Positions 1-8,480 of a stretch of 64,000 nt of DNA are shown piece after piece. Origin of the DNA: Ruminococcus albus AD2013 (GTDB lineage Bacteria; Bacillota; Clostridia; Oscillospirales; Ruminococcaceae); contig NZ_JAGS01000001.1 in NCBI RefSeq assembly GCF_000526775.1, positions 2,914,001 to 2,978,000 on the forward strand. The letters are read 5' to 3'. Position numbers and translations under genes: made by a program. The notes under the pieces are model-generated. The model had not been told where the DNA came from. It was given only the letters and a program-made list of their open reading frames with translations, and did no database searches. Position 1 is the stretch's first letter; every line of letters starts with the position of its first letter.

Positions 1-372
1 GGACATTGGTTTGTGAGTTTTCGCCCCTCTCTTCGTTCGGGTCGAGTCATCGGAAACGCTGTCGCTGTCCGATGACAGGCGCGGCAATAATTTTACGCAC
101 AAAGAAAGAGCGTGGACATTTGATTTGTCCACGCTCTGAATTTCGTTATTGCCGCGCCTTGTTGGTCGGAAGTTTGCTGTGCTATTATTGCTTGCTGTGC
201 ATTTTGCTTTTGCTCCTTGACCGAGAGACTCCGCCCCTCAAACTCCCCGCAAGCTTTTCGCGAAAAGCTTGACCAAAAGCTCTTCTCCTTGGCATTCTTA
301 CCCAACTTTGTTGTTGCCCTGCCAACAATTATGAATTATGAATTATGAATTATGAATTATGAATTATGAATT
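1..372 (+). repeat. Dispersed structured intergenic repeat, copy A (cut by window start)
   Basis: First of five substantial copies of a repeat family in this window. Successive hairpins are visible: 47-54 with 68-75 (TCATCGGA/TCCGATGA); a 13-bp stem 78-90 with 146-158 (GGCGCGGCAATAA) enclosing a 12-bp stem 107-118 with 126-137; and a 22-nt palindrome at 250-271 centred on TTCGCGAA. It ends in CTTGGCATTC, GCCAACAATTAT and a tandem GAATTAT array (about 330-372). The array stops 5 nt before the end of the CAP-domain gene on the minus strand. I see no protein-coding potential in it. Confidence 0.85.
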
Positions 373-376
373 AAAT

Positions 377-1663
377 TTATTCCGCTCCCTCAACAGGTAC
401 ATAACAATCGTTGAACATCAGAAGCTCCCAGTAATTCTCACCATCACCCTCAGACTTCGCCAAAGATAGATACTTCATATCAGGGTCAAGTATAACTGCC
501 CTGTGCTTTTCCGAGCTTATCCAGCTGTCAAATACTTCCCTTGCATTGCTGCCGCCCTTAGCAATGTTCTCACCACTGCGCCACCAGATAAGTCCCTCAT
601 CTGTCAGCACCGTGTTGTATGCATTCCCATCTTCACCGGGTCTTGTGTGACTGTAATCCTGTGCCAGTTCATCAGCCCTTACCTGCGATGCCTTGTCCAA
701 CTCGTCAAGTCCGTATACCATAGGCATATCGTACTGCTTCCTTATCTCGTTGACATAACCCAGCATCTCTTCGGTAAGCGCACTTATATCACCGTTAGCC
801 GTAGCCGCTGCACCGTAATCTATCGGAGGTCTCTTAGCTTCAATATCCACCTTGTCGATATCTACCTTGATATCGGGATTTACATAATCATCCGTGTAAC
901 CGTAAGGCACAAGCTCCTGTCCGTTGATGTAAAGCACATTGCTCCACGATGTCGTCAGCAGATCATCACCTAGCCTGTATACATTGTAAAACAGACCATC
1001 GTTCACACCCTCGGTGTAGAAGCCCTCATCGTCAGCCTTGATCTTTATCTTAGCGCCTGTGCTGTCTTTCAGCTCGCATTCATCGGTGATCTTGCCGTCG
1101 TTGTCTTTCAGCCTGTACTTGCCCTTATCTGTACACTCAATAACGTAATCCTTGCTGAGTCTGTATGATGAAAATGACGTAGCCTTGTATTCAACAGGAC
1201 TGCTGTCAATGTACAGCTTGCCGTCTTTCAGTTCGATCATGTGATTTTCATAAACAAATCCGGCCGCAGGCTGATCGTCTCTCGTCAGTACCAGCTTGCC
1301 GTCCTCTTTCGAGAACACTATCTCAGCACCGCTGTCATCCTGAACAGCTATGTCTTTGACACTGCTGCCGTTTTCCATAAAGGAGTAATTACCCTCGGTA
1401 TCAGCAAATACTACATTTTCGCCGAAATCGATGGACTCACAGCTAAGCTCGGGTATCTCTGCCGAAAGTATCACTTTCTCACGGCCGTCCTCACCGATAA
1501 CAGTTTCACCCTTTGATGAACTGCTGCTAGATGACTTGCTGTCATTCTTTGACTTGATATCCTTGCCGCCCTTTTTCTCAACGACAATTATACCAACACC
1601 CAGCGCTGCTACTACCGCCAGACAGATGATGTTTTTTACGTTTGCTGCTTTCTTTAAATTCAT
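377..1663 (-). CDS. Membrane-anchored CAP/SCP-domain protein
   Basis: Predicted 428-residue protein. An N-terminal signal anchor (about residues 9-27, hydrophobic, followed by EKKGG) precedes a Ser/Lys-rich spacer, a region of short beta-like repeats, and a C-terminal CAP (SCP/PR-1-like) domain of about 140 residues. The CAP call rests on the order YVNEIRKQY, ADELAQDYSHTRP, GENIA and SWISSEKHR, which supply the family's conserved His and Glu positions. Bacterial CAP proteins are extracytoplasmic; their activity is mostly unknown. A longer reading frame begins at 1768, but ATG 1663 has an AGAAGGA ribosome-binding site and a promoter at 1719-1747 lies inside the extension, so 1663 is chosen. 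It is monocistronic and runs into repeat copy A. Confidence 0.8.
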   Translation of the reverse strand: MNLKKAANVKNIICLAVVAALGVGIIVVEKKGGKDIKSKNDSKSSSSSSSKGETVIGEDGREKVILSAEIPELSCESIDFGENVVFADTEGNYSFMENGSSVKDIAVQDDSGAEIVFSKEDGKLVLTRDDQPAAGFVYENHMIELKDGKLYIDSSPVEYKATSFSSYRLSKDYVIECTDKGKYRLKDNDGKITDECELKDSTGAKIKIKADDEGFYTEGVNDGLFYNVYRLGDDLLTTSWSNVLYINGQELVPYGYTDDYVNPDIKVDIDKVDIEAKRPPIDYGAAATANGDISALTEEMLGYVNEIRKQYDMPMVYGLDELDKASQVRADELAQDYSHTRPGEDGNAYNTVLTDEGLIWWRSGENIAKGGSNAREVFDSWISSEKHRAVILDPDMKYLSLAKSEGDGENYWELLMFNDCYVPVEGAE

Positions 1664-1718
1664 AACTTGTCCTTCTATCCTTAATTTACAAAAATTTCTT
1701 ATCTTCTGACAACAATTA

Positions 1719-1747
1719 ATTATACTCCTTGACCGAAGTTTTGTCAA
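1719..1747 (-). promoter_or_regulatory. Sigma-A promoter of the CAP-domain gene
   Basis: On the minus strand: TTGACA at 1742-1747, a 17-nt spacer and TATAAT at 1719-1724. Both hexamers match consensus, about 50 nt upstream of the chosen start. Confidence 0.8.
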
Positions 1748-1788
1748 GCCCTTTCGCACCGTTTTCAAAAACGGGATATCCCTGATAT

Positions 1789-2709
1789 TTAAATTTCTTC
1801 CGTAAGCAGGTCACCCAGTTTTGAAAGTATCGCTTCAGCATCAGCTTCTTTAGGTATCATCAGTTCAACCTTTACTCCGCCGTCACGTTCTTCCTTAGCT
1901 TTTACATCACACGGAGATAAAACATTTACAGACATCACAAACTCATACAGGAAAGGTCTGAACTTTTTAACAGATTTTTCCCGCATATTTTTTTTGAGTG
2001 CCGCTTCTTCTTTTTTTGCACGAAGCTCAATATTTTTTATCTCGTCTTCCAACTCTCTTACCGAAAGCCCTTTTTCGACGACCAGCTTTGCAAGTTCTTT
2101 CTGATCTTTTTTATCTCGTCCCAAAAGCACTTTCGCATGACCAAAGGATATCTCACCTCTGTCCACCATGTCACTGACTTCGTCAGTAAGGTCAAGCAGT
2201 CTAAGGGAATTCGCCACCGCCGAGCGGGACTTTCCTACCGCCTTTGCCAGCTCTGCCTGTGTCATTCTGTAACTGTCCATCAGATTTTTGTAAGCCTTAG
2301 CTTCTTCAATAGGCGAAAGATCCGCCCTCTGTATATTTTCAATCAGCGCCATCTGCATGGTCTGTCTGTCGTCAAGTTCCTTTATGTATACAGGCACTTC
2401 CGTCAGACCCGCCAGTCTTGAAGCCCTCCATCTTCTCTCGCCCGCAACTATCTGATAGCCGCCGTTTTCGAGAGGTCTTGCAAGTATCGGCTGAAGCACG
2501 CCGTTCTCCTTTATACTGTCCGCCAGTTCGGAAAGCTTATCATCATCAAATATCACTCGCGGCTGATCCTTGTTAGGTTCAAGCAGAGTGACCTTTACCA
2601 TAGTAATGCCGTTGCTGCTTTCCTTTTCGGGGGCAGCACTTATTTCGGGCTGAGTGTTTTCTGCAAACAGCATATCAAGTCCCGAACCCATTCTGTTTTT
2701 CTTTGCCAT
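1789..2709 (-). CDS. parB: Chromosome-partitioning protein ParB (Spo0J)
   Basis: A 306-residue parS-binding CTPase clamp. The N-terminus (GSGLDMLF) is the ParA-stimulating tail typical of ParB. The CTP-binding motif is AGERRWRASRLAG. The helix-turn-helix reads GKSRSAVANSLRLLDL. Residues equivalent to the known ParB/Noc specificity positions are Arg, Ser, Asp and Gly, so the ParB-type Arg and Gly are kept. It follows parA on the same strand, with two parS palindromes (2783-2798, 2829-2844) between the genes. It should load at parS near the origin and spread to organise the origin region. A good AAGGA ribosome-binding site supports ATG 2709. Confidence 0.95.
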   Translation of the reverse strand: MAKKNRMGSGLDMLFAENTQPEISAAPEKESSNGITMVKVTLLEPNKDQPRVIFDDDKLSELADSIKENGVLQPILARPLENGGYQIVAGERRWRASRLAGLTEVPVYIKELDDRQTMQMALIENIQRADLSPIEEAKAYKNLMDSYRMTQAELAKAVGKSRSAVANSLRLLDLTDEVSDMVDRGEISFGHAKVLLGRDKKDQKELAKLVVEKGLSVRELEDEIKNIELRAKKEEAALKKNMREKSVKKFRPFLYEFVMSVNVLSPCDVKAKEERDGGVKVELMIPKEADAEAILSKLGDLLTEEI

Positions 2710-2782
2710 TTATTTATCCTTTCTGTATCGCTTTGCAGGTCATAATATCATTTTTTCTTGCTGATTTTCGTTCCTGTGAAAA

Positions 2783-2798
2783 TGTTCCACGTGGAACA
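2783..2798. other. parS site 1
   Basis: Perfect 16-bp palindrome TGTTCCACGTGGAACA, close to the Bacillus parS consensus, between parA and parB. Confidence 0.92.
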
Positions 2799-2828
2799 TT
2801 TTCATGTTCTTGAACTCCGCTACATAAT

Positions 2829-2844
2829 TGTTCCACGTGGAACA
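2829..2844. other. parS site 2
   Basis: Identical 16-bp palindrome just downstream of the parA stop codon, 46 bp from site 1. Confidence 0.92.
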
Positions 2845-2864
2845 ATTTTCTAATGTCACAAAAA

Positions 2865-3644
2865 TTATTTGTCCTTACGCTTCTTTTCGCGTTTCAGAAT
2901 TTCCTTTGCCAGTTCTTCATATGCCTTTGAACCCTTGGCTTTTTTATCGTAGTATATGGCAGGCTGACCAAAACTAGGTGCCTCGGACAGTGCAACATTT
3001 CTCGGTATTGAAGTTGAAAAAACTTCCTTTGGAAAATGCTTTTTGACTTCGCTTACTATCTGCCCTGTTATCTTGTACCTGTCAACGCACATGGTGAAAA
3101 GTATACCCTCGATTATCAGCGACTTGTTCCATGTCTGCTTCACTCTGTCGATGGTGTTATGTAACTCCACCAGACCTTCCAGCGAGAGAAATTCACACTG
3201 CAAAGGTATCAGCACCGAGTCAGCCGCCACAAGCGCATTTATCGTCAGCATATCCAGCGTCGGCGGACAGTCGATAAGTATGCGGTCATAGAATGCCTTA
3301 GCTTCTTTCAGCTGATTTCTCAGCTGATAAGCCCTGTTTTCCATAGTCATCAGCTGAACAGCCGCACCCGCCAACTCCTGAGTTGTCGGCACTACCGACA
3401 CCCCCCTGAAAGCAGTTGCACACACAGCTTCAAACAGAGAACAATCCCCCATCAGCACATCATACACGGTATTGCGTATGCTTCTTTTTTGTATACCATA
3501 GCTTGTGGTGGTGTTGCCCTGCGGGTCAAAATCTATAATAAGGACCTTTTCTCCCCTTGCACCGAAAACTGCGGCAAGGTTGCAGACCGTCGTGGATTTT
3601 CCCACGCCGCCTTTCTGATTTGAAACGGCAATTATCTTACCCAT
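2865..3644 (-). CDS. parA: Chromosome-partitioning ATPase ParA (Soj)
   Basis: A 259-residue Walker-type partition ATPase. The deviant Walker A KGGVGKST is at residues 10-17 and the Walker B region reads FYDRILIDCPPTLDML. The family segments DPQGNTTTSYG and IPRNVALSEAPSFGQP are present. It is a nucleoid-bound sliding-dimer ATPase that works with ParB-parS to move origins. The reading frame extends to 3689, but ATG 3644 has a strong GAGGAG site and matches the family N-terminus MGKIIAVSNQKGG. It is upstream of parB on the same strand and divergent from noc. Confidence 0.95.
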   Translation of the reverse strand: MGKIIAVSNQKGGVGKSTTVCNLAAVFGARGEKVLIIDFDPQGNTTTSYGIQKRSIRNTVYDVLMGDCSLFEAVCATAFRGVSVVPTTQELAGAAVQLMTMENRAYQLRNQLKEAKAFYDRILIDCPPTLDMLTINALVAADSVLIPLQCEFLSLEGLVELHNTIDRVKQTWNKSLIIEGILFTMCVDRYKITGQIVSEVKKHFPKEVFSTSIPRNVALSEAPSFGQPAIYYDKKAKGSKAYEELAKEILKREKKRKDK

Positions 3645-3677
3645 AGTATCTCCTCTTTCAGAATAATTCGTGTTTTT

Positions 3678-3706
3678 ATTATACAACATTTTTGCTGATT
3701 TGAAAA
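3678..3706 (-). promoter_or_regulatory. Probable promoter of parA-parB
   Basis: TATAAT at 3678-3683 (minus strand) with a weak -35 TTTTCA at 3701-3706, spacer 17 nt. The first parS of the parA-noc gap begins about 55 bp further upstream. Confidence 0.45.
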
Positions 3707-3761
3707 CCCCTTTTTGAAAATTTCTGCGTTTTGCACGTACTATTATATATCCTTCTGTAAA

Positions 3762-3777
3762 TGTTCCACGTGGAACA
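3762..3777. other. parS site 3
   Basis: TGTTCCACGTGGAACA in the parA-noc divergent intergenic region. Confidence 0.92.
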
Positions 3778-3808
3778 TTTTGCCGTGCTTTGATTTTAGT
3801 GAGAAGAT

Positions 3809-3824
3809 TGTTCCACGTGGAACA
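3809..3824. other. parS site 4
   Basis: TGTTCCACGTGGAACA. Sites 3, 4 and 5 lie 47-48 bp apart, and 4 and 5 share downstream sequence (CGTGCTTTGATTTTAGTGAG recurs), suggesting tandem duplication. Confidence 0.92.
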
Positions 3825-3856
3825 TTTTGTCGTGCTTTGATTTTAGTGAGTTAAAT

Positions 3857-3872
3857 TGTTCCACGTGGAACA
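3857..3872. other. parS site 5
   Basis: TGTTCCACGTGGAACA, the third palindrome of the parA-noc intergenic cluster. Confidence 0.92.
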
Positions 3873-3998
3873 TTTTATGCTGACGTTTATTTATTTCAAT
3901 CGACAAACGTTCCGCCAAAAAAAGTGAATGATGTCACACTGAAAAGACAAGGGTATTAATCTGTCGGCAAAAAACGAAATATTCTCCGTATAAGTATA

Positions 3999-4027
3999 TG
4001 GAAAATCTGCCGCGGCTGTGGTACAAT
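3999..4027 (+). promoter_or_regulatory. Promoter of noc
   Basis: TGGAAA at 3999-4004, a 17-nt spacer and TACAAT at 4022-4027, ending 26 nt before the noc start codon. It directs transcription away from parA. Confidence 0.6.
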
Positions 4028-4053
4028 CTTCTTAATGAAAAGGAGGAGCGATG

Positions 4054-4908
4054 ATGAACAGGATAACGGATTTTATCACAAAGGCTTTTGTGGAGATGCA
4101 GGAAAGTCCCGAAGAAGAATTGCGGGAACTGGGAAAAGTAGTTGAAATAAACATCGGCGATATAAGACCGAACCCGTCTCAGCCGCGGAAACATTTTTCA
4201 GCCGAAGAACTGACGTCCCTTGCAAAAAGCATAACCGCCAACGGTATTATACAGCCGCTGACGGTAAGACGGAGCGATGAAAATATTGAACTGATATCGG
4301 GCGAGCGAAGACTAAGGGCGGCGAAGCTTGCGGGGCTGAAAACCGTTCCGTGTATCATTATCAAAGCTGACCGCGGAAGGTCGGCGGTGCTGGCTTTGCT
4401 TGAAAATATCCAGCGCAGCGACCTTAACTGTTTTGAAGAAGCAATAGCCATCAGCGCACTTATCGACGGCGGGGAAGTCACGCGGGAAGAAGTTTCCATC
4501 AAGCTGGGCATGGCACAGTCTACCATTGCCAACAAGCTCAGACTTTTGAAACTCAGCCGTGAAGAACAGCAGCTTATTATCGAACACGGTTTGACAGAAC
4601 GTCACGCCAGAGCGCTTTTAAAACTTGCAGATGACGAACAGAGAAAAGTAGTGCTTGCGAAAACTATCGAGGGCGGCTGGACAGTTGACGCTTTGGAAAA
4701 ATACATAGCCCGACTTGAAAGGGAAGAACTGAAAAAATCGAGCTATGAAAAACGCGCCGTCATGCTGAAAGATGTCAGGCTGTTTTTCAACTCCGTCAAC
4801 AAGGCAATGGAGGTCATGAAACTTGCAGGCGTTGACGCAACTGCAAAACGCATCGACAGGGAAGACTGCATAGAGTATACCATAACGATCAAAAATTCAG
4901 GGGGCTGA
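4054..4908 (+). CDS. noc: Nucleoid-occlusion protein Noc (ParB paralogue)
   Basis: A 284-residue ParB-family CTPase. The N-terminus MNRITDFITKAFVEM can form an amphipathic helix, as in Bacillus Noc, where it binds the membrane. The CTP-binding motif is SGERRLRAAKLAG. The helix-turn-helix reads AQSTIANKLRLLKLS, followed by LTERHARALL. Residues at the published specificity positions are Gln, Lys, Lys and Arg, the Noc signature rather than the ParB one. The C-terminus (KDVRLFFNSVNKAMEVMK to YTITIK) resembles the Noc dimerisation domain. It should bind NBS-type sites, not parS, and block FtsZ assembly over DNA. Of two adjacent ATGs, the second (4054) is better spaced from AGGAGG. It is divergent from parA rather than in the rsmG-noc arrangement of Bacillus. 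Confidence 0.88.
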   Translation: MNRITDFITKAFVEMQESPEEELRELGKVVEINIGDIRPNPSQPRKHFSAEELTSLAKSITANGIIQPLTVRRSDENIELISGERRLRAAKLAGLKTVPCIIIKADRGRSAVLALLENIQRSDLNCFEEAIAISALIDGGEVTREEVSIKLGMAQSTIANKLRLLKLSREEQQLIIEHGLTERHARALLKLADDEQRKVVLAKTIEGGWTVDALEKYIARLEREELKKSSYEKRAVMLKDVRLFFNSVNKAMEVMKLAGVDATAKRIDREDCIEYTITIKNSGG

Positions 4909-5081
4909 TTTTCAACAGTTCGGGGCTGGGGTGTTGAAAAATCTGGGTGCGAAAATGGGTCTGCTTTTGGGCGGGAGTTTTCAACGTTGCGGTGTTCGTG
5001 ATGTTGAGAAATGTTCCACGTGGAACATTTTATTTTCAAAGTCATATCGTCACGAAAACACGCAGAGTTTTCAACATAAAG
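4909..5081. other. Intergenic region with parS and repeated TTTTCAACA motifs
   Basis: Short non-coding gap between noc and sfsA. TTTTCAACA or its complement occurs exactly at 4909-4917, 4932-4940 and 5068-5076, with single-mismatch copies at 4978-4986 and 5002-5010, around parS site 6. The 9-mer resembles a degenerate DnaA box (two mismatches to TTATCCACA). Confidence 0.5.
5012..5027. other. parS site 6
   Basis: TGTTCCACGTGGAACA downstream of noc. Confidence 0.92.
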
Positions 5082-5120
5082 AACACCGACAGGTTGAAAA
5101 TTTCCTGTCGGTGTTTTTCA
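5082..5120. terminator. Bidirectional terminator between noc and sfsA
   Basis: A 12-bp perfect stem, AACACCGACAGG (5082-5093) with its complement at 5104-5115. T-runs follow on both sides. It touches the sfsA stop codon. Confidence 0.8.
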
Positions 5121-5783
5121 GGCTTCTGTCATTCCTGCGATGGTCAGGGAGTCGGGTTCGGTGTGGCAGGTGAAAAACAGCACTTTGACCCCTGCGGCTT
5201 TTGCTTCTTCGATGGCGGTTGCGAATTCGGGGTGGGTTGCAGTGTTTGGGCGGACTTCTTTTACGCCGTCCATCTGTATCACAAATCCGATGGCGGCATT
5301 GTAGCCCGCGGACTTCGCTTTTATCAGTTCACGGATATGCTTCACACCTCTCTCGGTGGGTGCATCGGGAAAGTAGCCCACACCGTCTATCTCCAGTGTA
5401 CAGCCTTTGACTTCAAGAAGATATTTGTCCTCTCCCCGCTCCATATAAAAATCTATCCTTGAATCGCCGTAGGTGAATTCGGGTATCACCTTGTCATAGC
5501 CCTGAGTATCCAGCCATTCACGCATAACTTTATTTGGCGCCTGACTGTCGATGTTGAAAAGTACGCCTGTACTTTTTTTGACTGCCACAAGGTCGTATCT
5601 TGTTTTTCTGTTCGGGGTGCCCGGTTCGGTCAGCCAGACTTCACAGCCCGGTATCAGCAGTTCCTTGCATCGTCCAGTGTTTTTCACATGGACGGTCTCC
5701 TGATTTCCGTCAACATTTACCTCGGCTATAAAACGGTTGGTGCGGGACAGGAATTCGGCTTTGATAATGTTCGGGTATGTCAT
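5118..5783 (-). CDS. sfsA: SfsA family protein (sugar fermentation stimulation homologue)
   Basis: 221-residue SfsA-family protein. Features seen: an OB-like N-terminal part (FLSRTNRFIAEV, HVKNTGRCKELL) and a nuclease-like C-terminal part with DSRIDFY, LLEVKGCTLE and FPDAPTERGVKHI, which carry the acidic and Lys residues of a PD-(D/E)XK-like fold. The biological role is not settled; in E. coli it was linked to maltose metabolism. ATG 5783 is chosen over 5798 because it has a GAAAGG site. It is the last gene of an operon with the Nudix hydrolase (25-nt gap) and the alpha-galactosidase, and ends in the terminator at 5082. Confidence 0.9.
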   Translation of the reverse strand: MTYPNIIKAEFLSRTNRFIAEVNVDGNQETVHVKNTGRCKELLIPGCEVWLTEPGTPNRKTRYDLVAVKKSTGVLFNIDSQAPNKVMREWLDTQGYDKVIPEFTYGDSRIDFYMERGEDKYLLEVKGCTLEIDGVGYFPDAPTERGVKHIRELIKAKSAGYNAAIGFVIQMDGVKEVRPNTATHPEFATAIEEAKAAGVKVLFFTCHTEPDSLTIAGMTEA

Positions 5784-5808
5784 CTTTGTTCCTTTCAAAG
5801 TGGGACTG

Positions 5809-6228
5809 TTATTTAATATGGTATCGCTCGGGGTGGAGTTTCAGTATCTCGAACATATGACCGATGTTGCCTTCACCTGCATACTTTTTCATATCGAAAA
5901 AATCTTCGGTTAAGGGAAGCCATTCGAGGTCATTTTCATCGCCGCTGACTTCGGTGGGCTGACTCAGCTGACCAGCCCAGACTTCCACATAACAGCCGTC
6001 CATTGGGTAATCGAAAGTCATAAGGCGTTCTAAGGTTATCTGTTCGCGGGTGATGGAAGTTTCTTCAAAAAGCTCGCGGTAGGCGGCGTGTTCGCCATCT
6101 TCGCCTTTTTCTATCTTTCCGCCCACCAGATTGTACAGCCCTTTGTAGGGGTCTTTTCTGCGTTTGCACATCAGCCACTCGTCGCCCTCGGGGGAGAGAA
6201 CTATCATGCAGTTGTATCCTTGTACCAT
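5809..6228 (-). CDS. Nudix hydrolase
   Basis: A 139-residue single-domain Nudix protein. The Nudix box runs from GKIEKGE through RELFEET (about residues 37-60) and supplies the metal-binding Glu residues. This class hydrolyses nucleoside diphosphates linked to another moiety; MutT/NTP-type substrates are possible, but specificity cannot be read. The start lies 4 nt after the alpha-galactosidase stop codon, so the two are probably translationally coupled. Confidence 0.85.
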   Translation of the reverse strand: MVQGYNCMIVLSPEGDEWLMCKRRKDPYKGLYNLVGGKIEKGEDGEHAAYRELFEETSITREQITLERLMTFDYPMDGCYVEVWAGQLSQPTEVSGDENDLEWLPLTEDFFDMKKYAGEGNIGHMFEILKLHPERYHIK

Positions 6229-6232
6229 GGGG

Positions 6233-8443
6233 TCACTTCCTTATAAAATGTAGTATCTTCGAGGAGTAGTCGCCGCTTATGCCGTCGGCACCCCATGCTT
6301 TTGCACAGTTGATACCTGCGTTCATAAGTGCCGCACCTGATATCAGCTTATCGGGTTCGCTTTCCTCATAGTAGTAAGCATCGGGGTCGAGACCTTTCAG
6401 CTTTATGCGGCGGGAGCGCATATTGGGTCTTGCCATTACCTGCACGAACTCGAACAGGGCTTCGCTCTTGTCCTTTGCAACGAACATCCATGCATCCCAT
6501 GTATTATCCTCGAACATATTGCCTATGCGGTAGTGGTCGCCTGTGCGGACGAGAGGATTGTACTTTTTGAATTCCTCAATCTGGGCGGGTATCATATCCC
6601 TGTCTTCCTGCGGGATACGGGTGACATCAAGTTCGTAGCCGAAAGTTCCCACCATGGCAACGTGCCCCCTTGTTCTGAAAGGAGTGTTTCTGCCGACGGT
6701 ATGGTTGGGGCAGTCGGAAACGTGTGCACCCATCGTCGAACAGGGGTAGCATATGGAAGTACCGTGCTGTATTTTCAGGCGCTCGATGGCATCGGTATCA
6801 TCGGAGCACCATATCTGCGGTGAGAAATAGAGTATACCCGGGTCGAACCTTGCGCCGCCGCCCGAGCAGTTTTCCAACAGGATATGAGGATAATCGGTGG
6901 TGAGTCTGCCCATAAGGTCGTAGACACCCAGGACGTATCTGTGCCAGAGTTCGCGCTGTCTTTCGGCGGGGAGTGCGGCTGAACCGACTTCTGTCAGCTG
7001 GCGGTTCATATCCCATTTGATATACTCGATGTTGGCGTTGTCGAGAATATTCTTCATCATGGAGTATACGTAGTCGCGGACTTCCTTGCGGGAGTAATCG
7101 AGGACGTACTGCTCACGGCAGAGGGTCATATCTCTGCCCTTTATCTGTATAGCCCAGTCGGGGTGGGCGCGGTAGAGGTCGGAATCGGGGGAGACCATTT
7201 CGGGTTCAAACCATAGACCGAACTTCATGCCCAGTTTGTTGACTTCGTCAACGAGGTGCTTCAAGCCGCCTTGGAGTTTCTTTTCGTAAACGAACCAGTC
7301 GCCCAGAGAGGAATTATCGGAATCCCTGTGACCGAACCAGCCGTCATCAAGCACAAGCATTTCAATACCCAGCTTTGAAGCTTCCTTTGCGATGGAGAGT
7401 ATCTTATCGGTGTTGAAATCAAAGTAGGTAGCTTCCCAGTTGTTAATAAGTATGGGGCGGCGTTTGTTTTTGTACTCGCCGCGGATAAGGTTCTCGCGGT
7501 AGAGGTCATGGAAAATTCTGGACATTTTGCCTATGCCCTCATCGGAGTGTACCATAACAACTTCGGGGGCGGTGAAAGTTTCGCCCGATTCAAGGAGCCA
7601 TTCAAAATCGAGGGGATTTATGCCCATAACGAAGCGGGTCTTTTTGTGCTGTGTGACTTCTGCCTGAGCGATGAAATTTCCCGAGTAGACAAAGTTGAAA
7701 CCGAACACCTCGCCCATATCTTCATCGGCGTTGTGTTCGCAGAGGGCGGCGAAGGGGTTGTTCTGGTGGGAGGATTCGCCGCGGCAGGAATCGATGCTTT
7801 GCTTGCCGTGGTGAAGGGGAGCGCGTTCGATGTGGCGTTCTCTCGCCCATGAACCGTTGAGGGTTATCATATCGAATTTATCGGTATCGAATTCAACACA
7901 GGCGGAAATGGCGCGGGTGAGTTTCAGGGGCTTGTTCGAGGTATTCCTGAATCTCACCGAGCGGGTGATGGCATCGAGATTTTCAAATATCGAATATACC
8001 AGCACAGCTTCGAGCCCTGTGTGGGCATCAAGCATGGTGACTTCAAGAGTCTGAGCGGGGCTTTTTTCGGTGGTGAAAGTTGCGGGCAGACCTTCAAGAG
8101 CGGGTTTGCCGTCATATATTTTATGGGAAACGTATCTGAGGTCGCAGGTGGACATACCATCGCTGTCGAGGATCTTCAGGGCACTTTCGCGGTAGTCGCC
8201 GATACCGAAGCAGGGGTATTCAAAAGGTGTGGTATCGAGATATACTGCCCTGTCGCGGTTGTTGGTCTCGGGGGTGAAGGGGCTTTCATCAAGGCGCAGC
8301 AGCCAGTCCATATCCTCATCGGGGACTTTTTTGCCGTAGTAAACGTGACCGAGATATTCGCCGTTTATCACCTTGAACATATAGTCGGTGTTATTGGCAC
8401 GAAGTTTGAAAGAGCGGGATTTTTCGTTGTAGGTTATACTCAT
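6233..8443 (-). CDS. GH36 alpha-galactosidase
   Basis: A 736-residue cytoplasmic-type GH36 enzyme with no signal peptide. It hydrolyses terminal alpha-1,6-galactosides such as raffinose, melibiose and galactomannan side chains. The nucleophile Asp478 lies in KWDMNR and the acid/base Asp548 in WCSDDTD, the same numbers as in Geobacillus AgaA. The family stretch LVLDDGWFGHRD and the WFEPEM motif are also present. ATG 8443 has a GGAGGT site; the frame extension to 8509 has none. It is the first gene of an operon with Nudix and sfsA, driven by the promoter at 8481-8509. Confidence 0.95.
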   Translation of the reverse strand: MSITYNEKSRSFKLRANNTDYMFKVINGEYLGHVYYGKKVPDEDMDWLLRLDESPFTPETNNRDRAVYLDTTPFEYPCFGIGDYRESALKILDSDGMSTCDLRYVSHKIYDGKPALEGLPATFTTEKSPAQTLEVTMLDAHTGLEAVLVYSIFENLDAITRSVRFRNTSNKPLKLTRAISACVEFDTDKFDMITLNGSWARERHIERAPLHHGKQSIDSCRGESSHQNNPFAALCEHNADEDMGEVFGFNFVYSGNFIAQAEVTQHKKTRFVMGINPLDFEWLLESGETFTAPEVVMVHSDEGIGKMSRIFHDLYRENLIRGEYKNKRRPILINNWEATYFDFNTDKILSIAKEASKLGIEMLVLDDGWFGHRDSDNSSLGDWFVYEKKLQGGLKHLVDEVNKLGMKFGLWFEPEMVSPDSDLYRAHPDWAIQIKGRDMTLCREQYVLDYSRKEVRDYVYSMMKNILDNANIEYIKWDMNRQLTEVGSAALPAERQRELWHRYVLGVYDLMGRLTTDYPHILLENCSGGGARFDPGILYFSPQIWCSDDTDAIERLKIQHGTSICYPCSTMGAHVSDCPNHTVGRNTPFRTRGHVAMVGTFGYELDVTRIPQEDRDMIPAQIEEFKKYNPLVRTGDHYRIGNMFEDNTWDAWMFVAKDKSEALFEFVQVMARPNMRSRRIKLKGLDPDAYYYEESEPDKLISGAALMNAGINCAKAWGADGISGDYSSKILHFIRK

Positions 8444-8480
8444 GATGGTACCTCCGTATAATAAAATTATCGTTTTCACA

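Noticed and set aside
1..305. Short frames within repeat copy A on both strands
   Set aside because: The same translated patterns recur in other repeat copies only because the hairpins are conserved; frames are interrupted between copies.
331..372. CRISPR array or satellite
   Set aside because: The 7-bp units have no spacers and there are no cas genes; it is the tail of the dispersed repeat.
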